From an uncultured Prevotella sp. (lineage in GTDB: Bacteria; Bacteroidota; Bacteroidia; Bacteroidales; Bacteroidaceae), in the NCBI GenBank assembly GCA_900770395.1, contig CAAGKM010000031.1:59585-123584 (forward strand): a stretch of 64,000 bases of DNA, read 5' to 3'. A program made the position numbers and the translations under genes. Below are positions 9,041 through 17,237 of the stretch, in pieces (positions within the stretch are counted from its first letter, which is position 1; each line of letters opens with the position of its first letter). A model generated the notes under the pieces. The model was not told the DNA's origin, did not search any database, and saw nothing but the letters and a program-made list of their open reading frames with translations.

Positions 9041-10401
9041 TAAAGAATATTTTCGCCCAATTCATCGATGCCAATCAGTTTCTGCTCGCCCGTTGTCATA
9101 TTCTTCAGGGTTATCTTGCCTTCGCTCATCTCGTTCTCGCCGGCAAGAGCCACAAAGCCTATTCCCTTGGCGTTGGCATAGCTCATCTGCTTCTTCATCT
9201 TCACGGCATCGGGATACATCTCCGTGCGTATTCCCATGTTGCGTGCCTTTGCCACTAACGGCATACAGTAGGCTGTCTCCTTCTCGCCGAAGTTTATAAA
9301 CAATAACTGTGTGGTACACAGTGCGTTCTCTGGATAAAGTTCAAGTGTATTGAGAACGTCGTAGATACGGTCGGCACCAAACGAGATTCCAACTCCCGAC
9401 AAGCCCGGCAAACCGAATATTCCTGTGAGGTTGTCATAGCGTCCGCCACCCGTAATGCTGCCTATCTGCACGTCAAGTGCCTTCACCTCGAAGATTGCGC
9501 CCGTATAGTAGTTCAGTCCGCGTGCTAAGGTTAGGTCGAGCTGTATCTCGTTGTTCAAACCTGTAGCCTTCAGTGTGTCAAGGATGAAACGGGTCTCCTC
9601 CACTCCCTTGCATCCCGTCTCACTTGCGGCAAGCACAGATGCTATCACGTTGAGCTTCTCGTCGTTAGATCCTTCCATCTTAAGTATTGGTTGAAGCTTC
9701 TCTATAGCCTCTTCCGACAAACCGTTGTTTCTCAGTTCCTCGTTCACGTTGTCAAGTCCTATCTTGTCGAGCTTGTCAATAGCAACGGTGATGTCTACTA
9801 TCTTGTCGGCTGCGCCAATGGTCTCGGCAATGCCAGTGAGAATCTTGCGGTTGTTTATTTTTATCTGAACACGTATGCCGAAGCGTGTGAACACTGTGTC
9901 CACAATCTGCATCAGCTCCACCTCGTTGAGCAGTGAGTTGCTGCCCACAACGTCGGCGTCACACTGATAGAACTCGCGGTAGCGTCCCTTCTGCGGACGG
10001 TCGGCACGCCACACGGGCTGTATCTGATAACGCTTGAAAGGCAGCTGCAGCTCTTCATGGTGCATCACCACATAGCGGGCAAACGGCACCGTGAGGTCGT
10101 AGCGCAATCCCTTCTCACACAACTTTGACGCCATGCGCAGAGAGTTGCGCTCAGAGAGTTCCTCATCGCTGATTTTATTGAGATAATCGCCGCTGTTGAG
10201 TACCTTGAACAGCAGTTTGTCGCCTTCTTCGCCATATTTGCCCATCAGCGTCTGGAGAGTCTCCATTGCAGGAGTCTCTATCTGCTGAAAGCCATACATG
10301 GCATACACCTCTTTTATGGTGTTGAATATATAGTTGCGCTTCGCCATCTCCATTGGCGAGAAGTCGCGCGTTCCCTTGGGTATACTTGGTTTCTGAGCCA
10401 T
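9040..10401 (-). CDS. hisS: Histidyl-tRNA synthetase
   Basis: A 453-residue class II aminoacyl-tRNA synthetase that charges tRNA-His in the cytoplasm. It shows motif 1 around GTRDFSPMEMAKRNYI, motif 2 in YQIQPVWRADRPQKGRYREF, the histidine-specific LARGLNYYTGAIFE and the motif 3 region GGGRYDNL ... GVGISFGADRIYDVL, then the anticodon-binding domain. It follows purA by 17 bases and overlaps ruvC by one base, so it sits in the middle of the operon. Confidence 0.96.
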   Translation of the reverse strand: MAQKPSIPKGTRDFSPMEMAKRNYIFNTIKEVYAMYGFQQIETPAMETLQTLMGKYGEEGDKLLFKVLNSGDYLNKISDEELSERNSLRMASKLCEKGLRYDLTVPFARYVVMHHEELQLPFKRYQIQPVWRADRPQKGRYREFYQCDADVVGSNSLLNEVELMQIVDTVFTRFGIRVQIKINNRKILTGIAETIGAADKIVDITVAIDKLDKIGLDNVNEELRNNGLSEEAIEKLQPILKMEGSNDEKLNVIASVLAASETGCKGVEETRFILDTLKATGLNNEIQLDLTLARGLNYYTGAIFEVKALDVQIGSITGGGRYDNLTGIFGLPGLSGVGISFGADRIYDVLNTLELYPENALCTTQLLFINFGEKETAYCMPLVAKARNMGIRTEMYPDAVKMKKQMSYANAKGIGFVALAGENEMSEGKITLKNMTTGEQKLIGIDELGENIL

Positions 10402-10418
10402 TTTCTATACACTCCTTA

Positions 10419-11693
10419 TTATCGTTCAATTGTCTGTGCACGGTCAGGACCTACGCTAAGAATGGTGATTGGGGTCTCCAGCTCCTTCTCAAGATATGCG
10501 ATGTAGTCCTTGAATGCCTGTGGGAACTCAGCCTCGCTTGTCATCTTTGTGAGGTCGGTCTTCCATCCCGGCAGCTCTGTGTAAACAGCCTCGCAGCCCT
10601 CTGTCTCAAACGGCATGTCTGTCATCACCTCATTGCCGCGCTTGTAGGCTGTGCAAACCTTTATTGTCTCAAAAGTGTCGAGCACATCGCTCTTCATCAT
10701 GATGAGCTTTGTAACGCCGTTTACCATGATGGCGTACTTCAGAGCCACGAGGTCAACCCATCCACAGCGGCGGTTGCGGCCTGTCACTGCTCCGTACTCG
10801 TGACCGATTTCACGCAGAGTATCTCCGGTTTCATCGAACAGCTCCACAGGGAACGGACCAGAGCCTACACGTGTAGAGTAAGCCTTGAATATTCCATAAA
10901 CGTCGCGGATTGCGGTAGGACCAACGCCGAGACCGGTACATACGCCGCCCGATGTGGTGTTGCTTGACGACACAAACGGATAAGTTCCGTGGTCGATGTC
11001 GAGCATGGTGCCCTGTGCACCCTCTGCCAACACATTCTTGCCCTCTGCCAACAGCTTGTTTATCTCTATCTCTGTGTCGGTGAGCTGGAAGCCGCGCATA
11101 TACTCTACGCCTGCCATCCACTGCTTCTCCTCCTCGGTGATGTCATAGTCGGTATAGTTCAAGTCCCTGAGAATCTGCTCGTGGCGTGCCTTCAGCTTGG
11201 CATACTTCTCCTCGAAGTTCTCCAGGATGTCGCCCACGCGCAGACCTATGCGGCTTGCCTTGTCGCTGTAAGTAGGACCGATGCCCTTGCCTGTCGTGCC
11301 CACCTTAGCCTTACCCTTTGCTGCCTCGTATGCGCGGTCGAGCACACGGTGAGTAGGCAGGATGAGATGCGCACGCTTGGAAATGTGCAGGCGGTTCTTC
11401 AGCGAGTAGCCGGCGTTTTCAAGCTCTTTTGCCTCAAGCATGAAGAGGTCGGGAGCAATCACGCATCCGTTTCCGATGATGTTTACCTTGTCTTCTGCAA
11501 AGATGCCCGAAGGAATTGAGCGGAGCACAAACTTCTTGCCCTCGAAAATGATGGTGTGGCCAGCGTTAGGACCACCGGCGAAGCGTGCCACAACATCATA
11601 GCGCGGTGTGAACACGTCTACAACCTTACCTTTACCTTCGTCACCAAACACGATGCCTAACAGGGCATCAATCTTTCCTTTGTTCATTGTCAT
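10419..11693 (-). CDS. purA: Adenylosuccinate synthase
   Basis: The enzyme joins IMP and aspartate with GTP, the first committed step to AMP. The GTP-binding loop GDEGKGK (about 17-23), GGPNAGHTI, TTGKGIGPTYSDK, and the IMP/aspartate regions EGAQGTMLDIDHGTYPFVSSSNT and GRNRRCGWVDLVALKY are all present; 424 residues is the normal length. A start two codons later (MNKGKIDALL) fits other family members equally well. The 5' end overlaps the Fur-like gene by 26 bases, so purA is probably translated and regulated together with it. Confidence 0.95.
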   Translation of the reverse strand: MTMNKGKIDALLGIVFGDEGKGKVVDVFTPRYDVVARFAGGPNAGHTIIFEGKKFVLRSIPSGIFAEDKVNIIGNGCVIAPDLFMLEAKELENAGYSLKNRLHISKRAHLILPTHRVLDRAYEAAKGKAKVGTTGKGIGPTYSDKASRIGLRVGDILENFEEKYAKLKARHEQILRDLNYTDYDITEEEKQWMAGVEYMRGFQLTDTEIEINKLLAEGKNVLAEGAQGTMLDIDHGTYPFVSSSNTTSGGVCTGLGVGPTAIRDVYGIFKAYSTRVGSGPFPVELFDETGDTLREIGHEYGAVTGRNRRCGWVDLVALKYAIMVNGVTKLIMMKSDVLDTFETIKVCTAYKRGNEVMTDMPFETEGCEAVYTELPGWKTDLTKMTSEAEFPQAFKDYIAYLEKELETPITILSVGPDRAQTIER

Positions 11694-12165
11694 TTATCGT
11701 TTTTGTATTATCTTTCTCTGATATTCGGCTTTGGCAGTCGCTGCACACACCATATATATATAGTGCAAAACCGTCTTTGCGAAAATTGGGAGTGTTGATT
11801 TTTGCGATGTAATCGGATATTTCAGGCGACTGCAGCTCCTCCACCCTGCCGCAATGCGTACAAATAATATGATTATGATTGCTGTCGGCATAACACGCCT
11901 CGTAGCAGGTCTCCCCCTGAAATCTGTGGCGCGCCACAAGTTGCAGTTCCACCAACAGCCGCATGGTATTATAAAGTGTAGCACGGCTCACCGGGAACTT
12001 TGAATCCTCGGCGAGACGTCGCCCCAACTCATCCATAGTGAAATGCCCGTTGATGTCGTAAACGGCATCCAGCACGGCATAACGCTCAGGTGTTTTGCGG
12101 TGGTTATTACGCTCAAGATAGTTGGTGAGAATGTCTCTCACTGCCTTCTTTGTGCTATTGTCCAT
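11668..12165 (-). CDS. Fur/PerR-family metalloregulator
   Basis: A 165-residue protein with an N-terminal winged helix (RKTPERYAVLDAVYDINGHFTMDELGRRL ... VSRATLYNTMRLLVE) and a C-terminal metal-binding/dimerisation part carrying NHNHIICTHCG and a second CSDC pair, the structural zinc site of the family. Which metal or peroxide it senses cannot be told. It heads a run that includes purA, hisS and ruvC, an unusual set of passengers for a Fur-type gene. A clear promoter lies at 12188-12218 inside a duplicated inverted-repeat block that could carry an operator. Confidence 0.88.
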   Translation of the reverse strand: MDNSTKKAVRDILTNYLERNNHRKTPERYAVLDAVYDINGHFTMDELGRRLAEDSKFPVSRATLYNTMRLLVELQLVARHRFQGETCYEACYADSNHNHIICTHCGRVEELQSPEISDYIAKINTPNFRKDGFALYIYGVCSDCQSRISEKDNTKTINDNEQRKD

Positions 12166-12187
12166 TGCTAAAAATCAAAAAACCGCA

Positions 12188-12218
12188 CAAAGTTACGAAT
12201 AAACGAGGACAATTCAAA
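12188..12218 (-). promoter_or_regulatory. Promoter of the fur-like/purA/hisS operon
   Basis: On the minus strand TTTG (12215-12218), 19 bases, TAACTTTG (12188-12195), 23 bases before the ATG. The -33 element lies within the left arm of an inverted repeat (12208-12223), which makes autoregulation plausible. Confidence 0.65.
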
Positions 12219-12345
12219 ATAAAGAGAACTTTTTTAATGTTTTTTTTATTTTGAATTGTCGAGTGGAAGTAACTTATCTAAAGTTACGAATAAGCGAGCA
12301 CAAAAGCAAAAAAAACAGAAACATTTTATGTTTTTTTTGCTTTTG
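12188..12345. repeat. Duplicated promoter-head plus inverted-repeat unit
   Basis: Two related units lie about 92 bases apart. Each starts with AAGTTACGAATAARCGAG (12190-12207 and about 12282-12299) and is followed by a long inverted repeat: 16-bp arms 12208-12223/12245-12260, and 17-bp arms 12301-12317/12329-12345. Both right arms continue into GAATTGTCGA. The second unit has a degraded -7 box (TAACTTTA on the minus strand). It looks like a tandem duplication of the fur-gene promoter and hairpin that has since diverged. Confidence 0.7.
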
Positions 12346-12482
12346 AATTGTCGAATTGCGAATGCATGCAGATGAAATCTGTAAAAATAATTATGCAAAA
12401 TTTCTGTATGGAATTTTGTGCGTTTTAGAAAAGGAGAATGGATATTTATACGCTATTTAAGCACGGGTGAAGTGAAGATTTT

Positions 12483-12610
12483 GAAACGCTTAATGATTTT
12501 CAATGGAACGCTTAAGTATTTCGGCAGAAACACTTAAGCGTTATTGAGGTAAAGACTTAAGTGTTTCAAAAGAAATAGTTAAGTGTTTCTTCCGAAACAG
12601 TTAAGTATTA
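12483..12610. repeat. Cluster of six CTTAAG/GTTAAG palindrome-like repeats
   Basis: Six short units sharing GAAAC-n-CTTAAG-n-GTTTC symmetry occur at 12483, 12505-12522, 12527-12542, 12551-12567, 12572-12589 and 12594-12610, about 16-18 bases each, separated by 4-10 bases. Several are near-perfect palindromes around TTAAG. The rest of the 584-base interval 12166-12749 contains no ORF or RNA gene I can support. Confidence 0.65.
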
Positions 12611-12749
12611 CAAATGCATAGAAACGCAACAAATCACAAAGTATTGATTTATAACGATTTGCAAAATTAAAATGCTGGCGTTTTTTTCGACAGGGAAAGC
12701 GTTTGGATGATTTTACGCGATTCTCCAGAGGTATATTGTAAAGATATTT

Positions 12750-13367
12750 TCACATCATCATTCTTTCAAGCTTGGTTTTCCATTTTTCCCAATGAGGCAT
12801 TTCCTTTTCGAGTAGAGCATAAAAATCTTTTGTGTGGTTTCGATGTACAAGATGACACATCTCGTGAATAATTACATATTCTATACATGCTCGTGGGGCA
12901 CATATCAACTGAGGATTAAGGAATATTTCACCAGAGATAGTACAATATCCCCATCGTCTATCCATATTTTTGATTGATATGAGTTGTGGTTGAACCCCAT
13001 ATACAGAAAATCTCTCTACAATCTGTGTGGCATATTCCATAAACTTAATATTTGCACGTTTACGATACCATGTTTGCAGGAGTATTCCTGCATCTTTCTT
13101 ATGTCTACATTCTATTTCAATGATATTGTTTTGATAGTGTACGGCATTGACATCACTTTTAATCACCCTAAGCATATATTGTCGTCCAAGATACAAATGT
13201 GATTCCCCACTTACATACTTGCGTTTTGTTGTTGGTATGCCCAATGACTCGAAAAAACGTCTTTGCCGGAGAATCCAATCCGCTCTTTTGTGCACCTTGT
13301 TCCTGATTTGTTCCAAAGTTGCATTAACCGGCGACTTTAGTTGCACAGAACCGTCAGGATTAACCAA
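12750..13367 (-). pseudogene. DUF45/YgjP-like metallopeptidase, N-terminus lost
   Basis: About 205 codons encode a zinc-peptidase-like protein with HEMCH (168-172), RRWGYC and RKYVSGESHLYLGRQY, the latter typical of the copies that accompany type I restriction systems. The first ~20-25 residues of the family are missing: the frame begins at a TTG next to VNPDGSVQLKSP and is preceded by TGA two codons upstream. The missing part lies exactly where an HsdR frame ends, and the two frames overlap by 31 bases, so one deletion appears to have removed the 3' end of hsdR and the 5' end of this gene. The remaining domain might still be translated from the TTG. Confidence 0.7.
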
Positions 13368-13810
13368 GTATCAGCTTTTGCCGCTGTGCCTACAATCTTG
13401 TCTATTTCCTTTTGAAAATTCTCTTTGTCGAAGATATTTACCAATTGGGTGATTACTCTCATTTCATCGCTCTCTACATGCTGATTGATGAGTTTCTCTA
13501 TTCTTAATTTTTTATAATTTATAGTATCAGAATATCTTAGCTGTACAGCTGTGCGCAGCTTTGCGAACATCCTCATATCTTCTTTGTACCTTTGAATGGT
13601 TTTATCATCGGTTGTGTCATGAAATTCTTTTGTTGAGAGGGCAAGCCGCAGCACAGATGAGAATGATTTTAACCTGTCGTAAAACTCATGCCTTCTGTCT
13701 TCCAGTCTCAAAGACTGTGCGTATGCCTCAAAATCACGCTTGTTGGGTATGGTCTTGAACATATCCCAAAGGTCAGAGCTCTTTTGTGGCAATTCTGATA
13801 TTTTCTTCAT
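13337..13810 (-). pseudogene. HsdR C-terminal fragment of a type I restriction system
   Basis: 157 codons match the C-terminal region of type I restriction subunit R: EFYDRLKSFSSVLRLALS, KTIQRYKEDMRMFAKLR, LRYSDTINYKKL, LVNIFDKENF and GTAAKADT. The helicase and nuclease domains are absent upstream, and after AKADT the frame runs into DUF45 sequence read out of frame and stops (WLILTVLCN). The ATG is part of an ATGA overlap with the membrane-protein gene, so the fragment may still be translated, but as HsdR it is inactive. Confidence 0.75.
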
Positions 13811-14703
13811 ATATGGTTATATTTCTTTTTGTATTTTAATATTGATTTTTGTAAATCTTCAACAAATTGCATTTGAGTCTGTGGTATATAAATATGGAAG
13901 TCTTTACTTACAAAAATAATCTTTCGCAAGTTCAGTTTGCAAGCTCTTAAAATCTTATTCCTTCTATATAAATATACATCTCGATTCCAATTTGACGAAG
14001 AGTTTACTCTAACAAACCATACTTCATAAGCCGCAATAACAGAATAAATATATAAAAATGGCCAATATATCACTGTGGCAACCATTGGGAATAACAAAGA
14101 TATTATATTATCAGTCGAAAACACATCATCCCACGATTTAATAGTCGCATATATACAATATGCTATTTGAAATAGCATGAGACAAGTTAATATAATTTGT
14201 GTGCAGCCATAAACTTTTTCCTCTTCTATATTTTCTTTTTGATTATAAGCGCCAAGCAAGAAAAATAAAGCCAAAAAAAACTGCAAAAACAATTCACCAA
14301 GGTATGAAAATGTATACAAGTTAAAATAGAATCCAATAATAAACGTTAATTTAACACTATCTGTAATTATGCCTTTTATTGAAATCAAACGTTCGTATTT
14401 GTTGTTATATTTGAATATTAATAATATACTTGTATATAATGAAAAATATATACTTTCTCGTAAAATTGTTACATTCCAAAGCCCTATCCTGTAAAAAATA
14501 TATGTAAATGCAGCACAATATATTTGCGCAATAAGAATTGTTAGCATAATTTTCCAGTGGAAGAAGATTTTTATAAGGTTCACACCACTTTCCCTCACAT
14601 CTCTATTTTTCATAGATAAAAGCATGAATGTCACTACGATAATGGTTATTGTAGCCAATTCTCTTGTGGTTAAAAAAGTTATTATAAAGTCACTTATATT
14701 CAT
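13807..14703 (-). CDS. Membrane protein of unknown function inside the restriction remnant
   Basis: A 298-residue protein with about six or seven hydrophobic segments spread over residues 5-225 and a basic, soluble C-terminal tail (RRNKILRACKLNLRK ... KYKKKYN). I do not recognise a family. It starts 16 bases after the HsdS fragment and its TGA overlaps the ATG of the HsdR fragment (ATGA). It is much richer in A+T than the core genes. It may be an accessory or defence gene that entered the hsd locus; unlike its neighbours it shows no sign of frame damage. Confidence 0.55.
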   Translation of the reverse strand: MNISDFIITFLTTRELATITIIVVTFMLLSMKNRDVRESGVNLIKIFFHWKIMLTILIAQIYCAAFTYIFYRIGLWNVTILRESIYFSLYTSILLIFKYNNKYERLISIKGIITDSVKLTFIIGFYFNLYTFSYLGELFLQFFLALFFLLGAYNQKENIEEEKVYGCTQIILTCLMLFQIAYCIYATIKSWDDVFSTDNIISLLFPMVATVIYWPFLYIYSVIAAYEVWFVRVNSSSNWNRDVYLYRRNKILRACKLNLRKIIFVSKDFHIYIPQTQMQFVEDLQKSILKYKKKYNHI

Positions 14704-14719
14704 TATACCTATGAAATCG

Positions 14720-15256
14720 TTATTTTACTCGTTTCTTTCCTTTTAATAGTTGCTGCATTAAACCTCGTTTTTGCTTAAGCAGTAATGAAAGTTTTTGTTT
14801 CTCAATATCAATCTCTTTATCTGCTGCAATGAGCACCTCAGCAATAGCGGTCTGTTCTGCTAATGTGGGTATCTGTAAATATGTATTTCTTATACTGCTT
14901 TTGCTTATTGAACAGACTTTTATTCCTTGGATTAAACCTTCTAATTGTCTTTGATAAGATGCGGAATTTATATAATATCCAAGCAATCGTTTGGGAAATA
15001 ATCCTTTGTTTGGACGATATGCAATTCTGCAACAATTTGTCGATTGCCAACATAGAATACCTCTGCATTTATTCCTGGTTGTCCACTTCTTTGTGAAACA
15101 GCCGCACCCCACCATAGGATTATCTACAGATTTAATGTCTTCTGTCATAAACTTACCATTATCATCAATATCCGTAATTCGAAGATATGTTGGTATATTG
15201 TTTGAATAATCTATGGCAGGGGCTTTCAGTCCATAATCCCCTTTGTTGTAGCACAT
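14720..15256 (-). pseudogene. HsdS specificity-subunit fragment
   Basis: 178 codons. The start (LKAPAIDYSNNIPTYLRITDIDDNGKF) and the end (FPKRLLGYYINSASYQRQLEGL, SISKSSIR, IPTLAEQTAIAEVL, KQKRGLMQQLL) match one target-recognition domain plus conserved helix of a type I specificity subunit. A whole HsdS has two such repeats, so half is missing. In the middle, residues about 50-80 are cysteine-rich and unlike the family, whereas another frame there reads VSQRSGQPGINAE, a familiar HsdS string, which suggests compensating frameshifts or a rearrangement. No HsdM gene is present in the window. Confidence 0.65.
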
Positions 15257-15491
15257 TTCTAATAAGAGAAATTTTTATTTTATACATAAATTGTTGGATA
15301 GTTAAACAAATCTGGATGGTAATGCCTGATTTTATTATGTTGAATTCCTTATAAAAATTTATATTTGCAAATAATACATTATCTTTTTCTGTATATTGTG
15401 CTACTGCAGGCTCCCATTGTGCAGAAGTAAATAAGGAATAAAACTCTGACAGTTCATTATCAATCTGCTTCAATAGTTCTGCAAAATCTTC
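15165..15491 (-). pseudogene. In-frame continuation of the Fic gene after its stop codon
   Basis: Directly after the Fic stop TAA (15492-15494) the same frame stays open for about 108 codons (EDFAELLKQIDNEL ... ITIQICLTIQQFMYKIKI) until 15165. Beta-strand-like alternation near its end resembles the C-terminal domain of longer Fic proteins. It then runs into sequence that the HsdS fragment uses in another frame. The simplest reading is a nonsense mutation in a longer fic gene; independent use as a separate ORF is less likely. Confidence 0.5.
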
Positions 15492-16433
15492 TTATACTTT
15501 TTTTGCTATCTCCTCAGTAACCTCCAGTTTGTTGAGCATGTCACGAAACTTTAGTTTAAGATTCTTTCTCCAATCGTCAGCATCCTCAATGCTTTCACCC
15601 TTAGCAGCCTTGATACTTATATCCAATGCTCTCTCTAAACATTTACTCATGTATTCCACAAAAGGAGTGATCTGTGAAAGCTCAGCATGTGCACCATCAG
15701 AAGGAACAGGCCCCACTACCACATCACAGCGGTTTAGAGCTGTAAGGTAATTGTCTTTGTCCGCACTCTTGACAACAATCATAGGATAGCCATGGTGATA
15801 AAGAATATAGTTTACTATCAGGCGCGAAACTCTACCATTGCCATCCTCAAACGGATGTATGCGTATATATCGATAATGAAACAATGATGCCAGCTCAATG
15901 GGCGACAATTCGCCTTTTGCCTCAGCCTCGTTGTACCATTGAATCAAATCGGCCATCAATGCAGGTGTCTCCTCAGGTGAAGCATACTCAAAACGCTCGC
16001 CTGTGGCAGTAATAACAGAGTTTGGACGTGTTTTATACCGTCCGGCATGAACAACATACGATGTGTTTATGCCGGACGGCAGTAGACGATACACTGTATA
16101 ATCCTCGCGCAACAGCGTTTGGTGCAATGTCCGTATGAAGTATTCTGTCAGTGGTTGCTCTTTATCCAAAGCCATTTCCTTTATCATTTTCAAACCGACA
16201 TTGGATGCCTTCATCTCTTCCAAGTCTTTCATGTTAGCACTTTCCACCACCTTTCCAAACATGAGCAGCATCTCCGTCTGCCTATACGTTAAAGTATTGC
16301 CCTCTATATGGTTGGAGTTATAGTTAAAATCCAACATAAAATTTTGGTCAAGTCTGGTCTGATCGCTTTCCTTCAGCGGCTGCAGTGATTGCCACTCATT
16401 ATATAGTGTTGCTATTTTATCCATAAAAGTCAT
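15492..16433 (-). CDS. Fic-domain AMPylase-like protein, probably truncated
   Basis: A 313-residue protein with the complete Fic active-site motif HPFEDGNGR (193-201) and an N-terminal inhibitory motif SNHIEG (40-45) of the S/TxxxE(G/N) type, meaning a class II Fic protein that restrains its own activity. Fic enzymes transfer AMP or related groups to protein side chains. The catalytic core is intact, but an in-frame stop seems to remove a C-terminal domain (see the following 108 codons). Fic genes are common passengers of type I restriction loci, in line with the HsdS/HsdR remnants downstream. Confidence 0.85.
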   Translation of the reverse strand: MTFMDKIATLYNEWQSLQPLKESDQTRLDQNFMLDFNYNSNHIEGNTLTYRQTEMLLMFGKVVESANMKDLEEMKASNVGLKMIKEMALDKEQPLTEYFIRTLHQTLLREDYTVYRLLPSGINTSYVVHAGRYKTRPNSVITATGERFEYASPEETPALMADLIQWYNEAEAKGELSPIELASLFHYRYIRIHPFEDGNGRVSRLIVNYILYHHGYPMIVVKSADKDNYLTALNRCDVVVGPVPSDGAHAELSQITPFVEYMSKCLERALDISIKAAKGESIEDADDWRKNLKLKFRDMLNKLEVTEEIAKKV

Positions 16434-16682
16434 TTATATTTTCGGCTTTTTATACTTCCGTGCAAAGGTAATCATAATTTTTCAGATTAAGCTGTGAAAT
16501 ATAAATTTTCTTCATTGTATAATGCAAAAATTCTATTTTCTCTAAATATATCCAAATTCGTCTTTTTTACTACACGTTGCACTATCATCATTCACGTTAT
16601 AACCACCCCAATTCCATATAATCATAAACTTCACTCCTGCTGAAACCTGATTTTTCCAACCATGAAGTAAGCATTATCCATA

Positions 16683-16729
16683 AAAATCATCCGCAACGTA
16701 TCTTCAGAAGAAACGTTACGGATGATTTT
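16683..16729 (-). terminator. Terminator after the MaoC-like gene
   Basis: A 17-bp stem (16683-16699 with 16713-16729, one mismatch) with 13-base loop is followed on the minus strand by TTTTTA. It lies 25 bases after the MaoC stop codon. The rest of the 321-base gap 16434-16754 shows no gene. Confidence 0.75.
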
Positions 16730-16754
16730 GTTAGATTATAACGACAGGGTGTAC

Positions 16755-17216
16755 TTAATTATTAAAGTAGTACACGAATATCGCAATGCCCTCAAGTGCA
16801 GGCTTACGCTCGCCCTCAATCTCTATGGTGAACTTAATCTCGCACTTCACAGCACCACGCAAGTTAATACACGACTGGAGATGAGTGCGCAGACGAACGC
16901 TCTTGCCCACCAATACCGGCTGGCCAAACTTCATCTTGTCGATGCCATAATTAATGAGGCGCTGAACATTGTTTACTGTCACCGAATTCTCCCACATATA
17001 TGGCAAGAGTGACAGTGTGAGATAGCCATGAGCAATGGTGCTCTTGAACGGGCTCTCTGTCTTGGCACGCTCAACGTCAACATGAATCCACTGATGGTCG
17101 AGAGTTGCGTCAGCAAAAAGGTTGATACGGTCCTGATCTACCTGAACATAGTCAGACACACCGAGTTCCTGCCCCTCCAAGGCTTTGAACTCCTCGTATG
17201 AATTGATTGTAATCAT
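16755..17216 (-). CDS. MaoC-family (R)-specific enoyl hydratase-like protein
   Basis: A 153-residue hot-dog-fold protein with the hydratase motif FADATLDHQWIHVD (Asp and His of the catalytic pair) and STIAHGYLTLSLLP. The family hydrates enoyl-CoA or enoyl-ACP thioesters; the physiological substrate is unknown. It lies 21 bases after glyA and ends at a strong terminator, so it is probably co-transcribed with glyA. Confidence 0.85.
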   Translation of the reverse strand: MITINSYEEFKALEGQELGVSDYVQVDQDRINLFADATLDHQWIHVDVERAKTESPFKSTIAHGYLTLSLLPYMWENSVTVNNVQRLINYGIDKMKFGQPVLVGKSVRLRTHLQSCINLRGAVKCEIKFTIEIEGERKPALEGIAIFVYYFNN

Positions 17217-17237
17217 TTCTTTAAATTCTCATTTAAT

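Noticed and set aside
12483..12610. CTTAAG repeat cluster as a CRISPR array
   Set aside because: Spacers would be only 4-10 bases and the units are not identical; no cas genes are present.
14838..15068. 76-codon minus-strand ORF inside the HsdS fragment
   Set aside because: It is another frame of the same DNA with no protein-like motif of its own.
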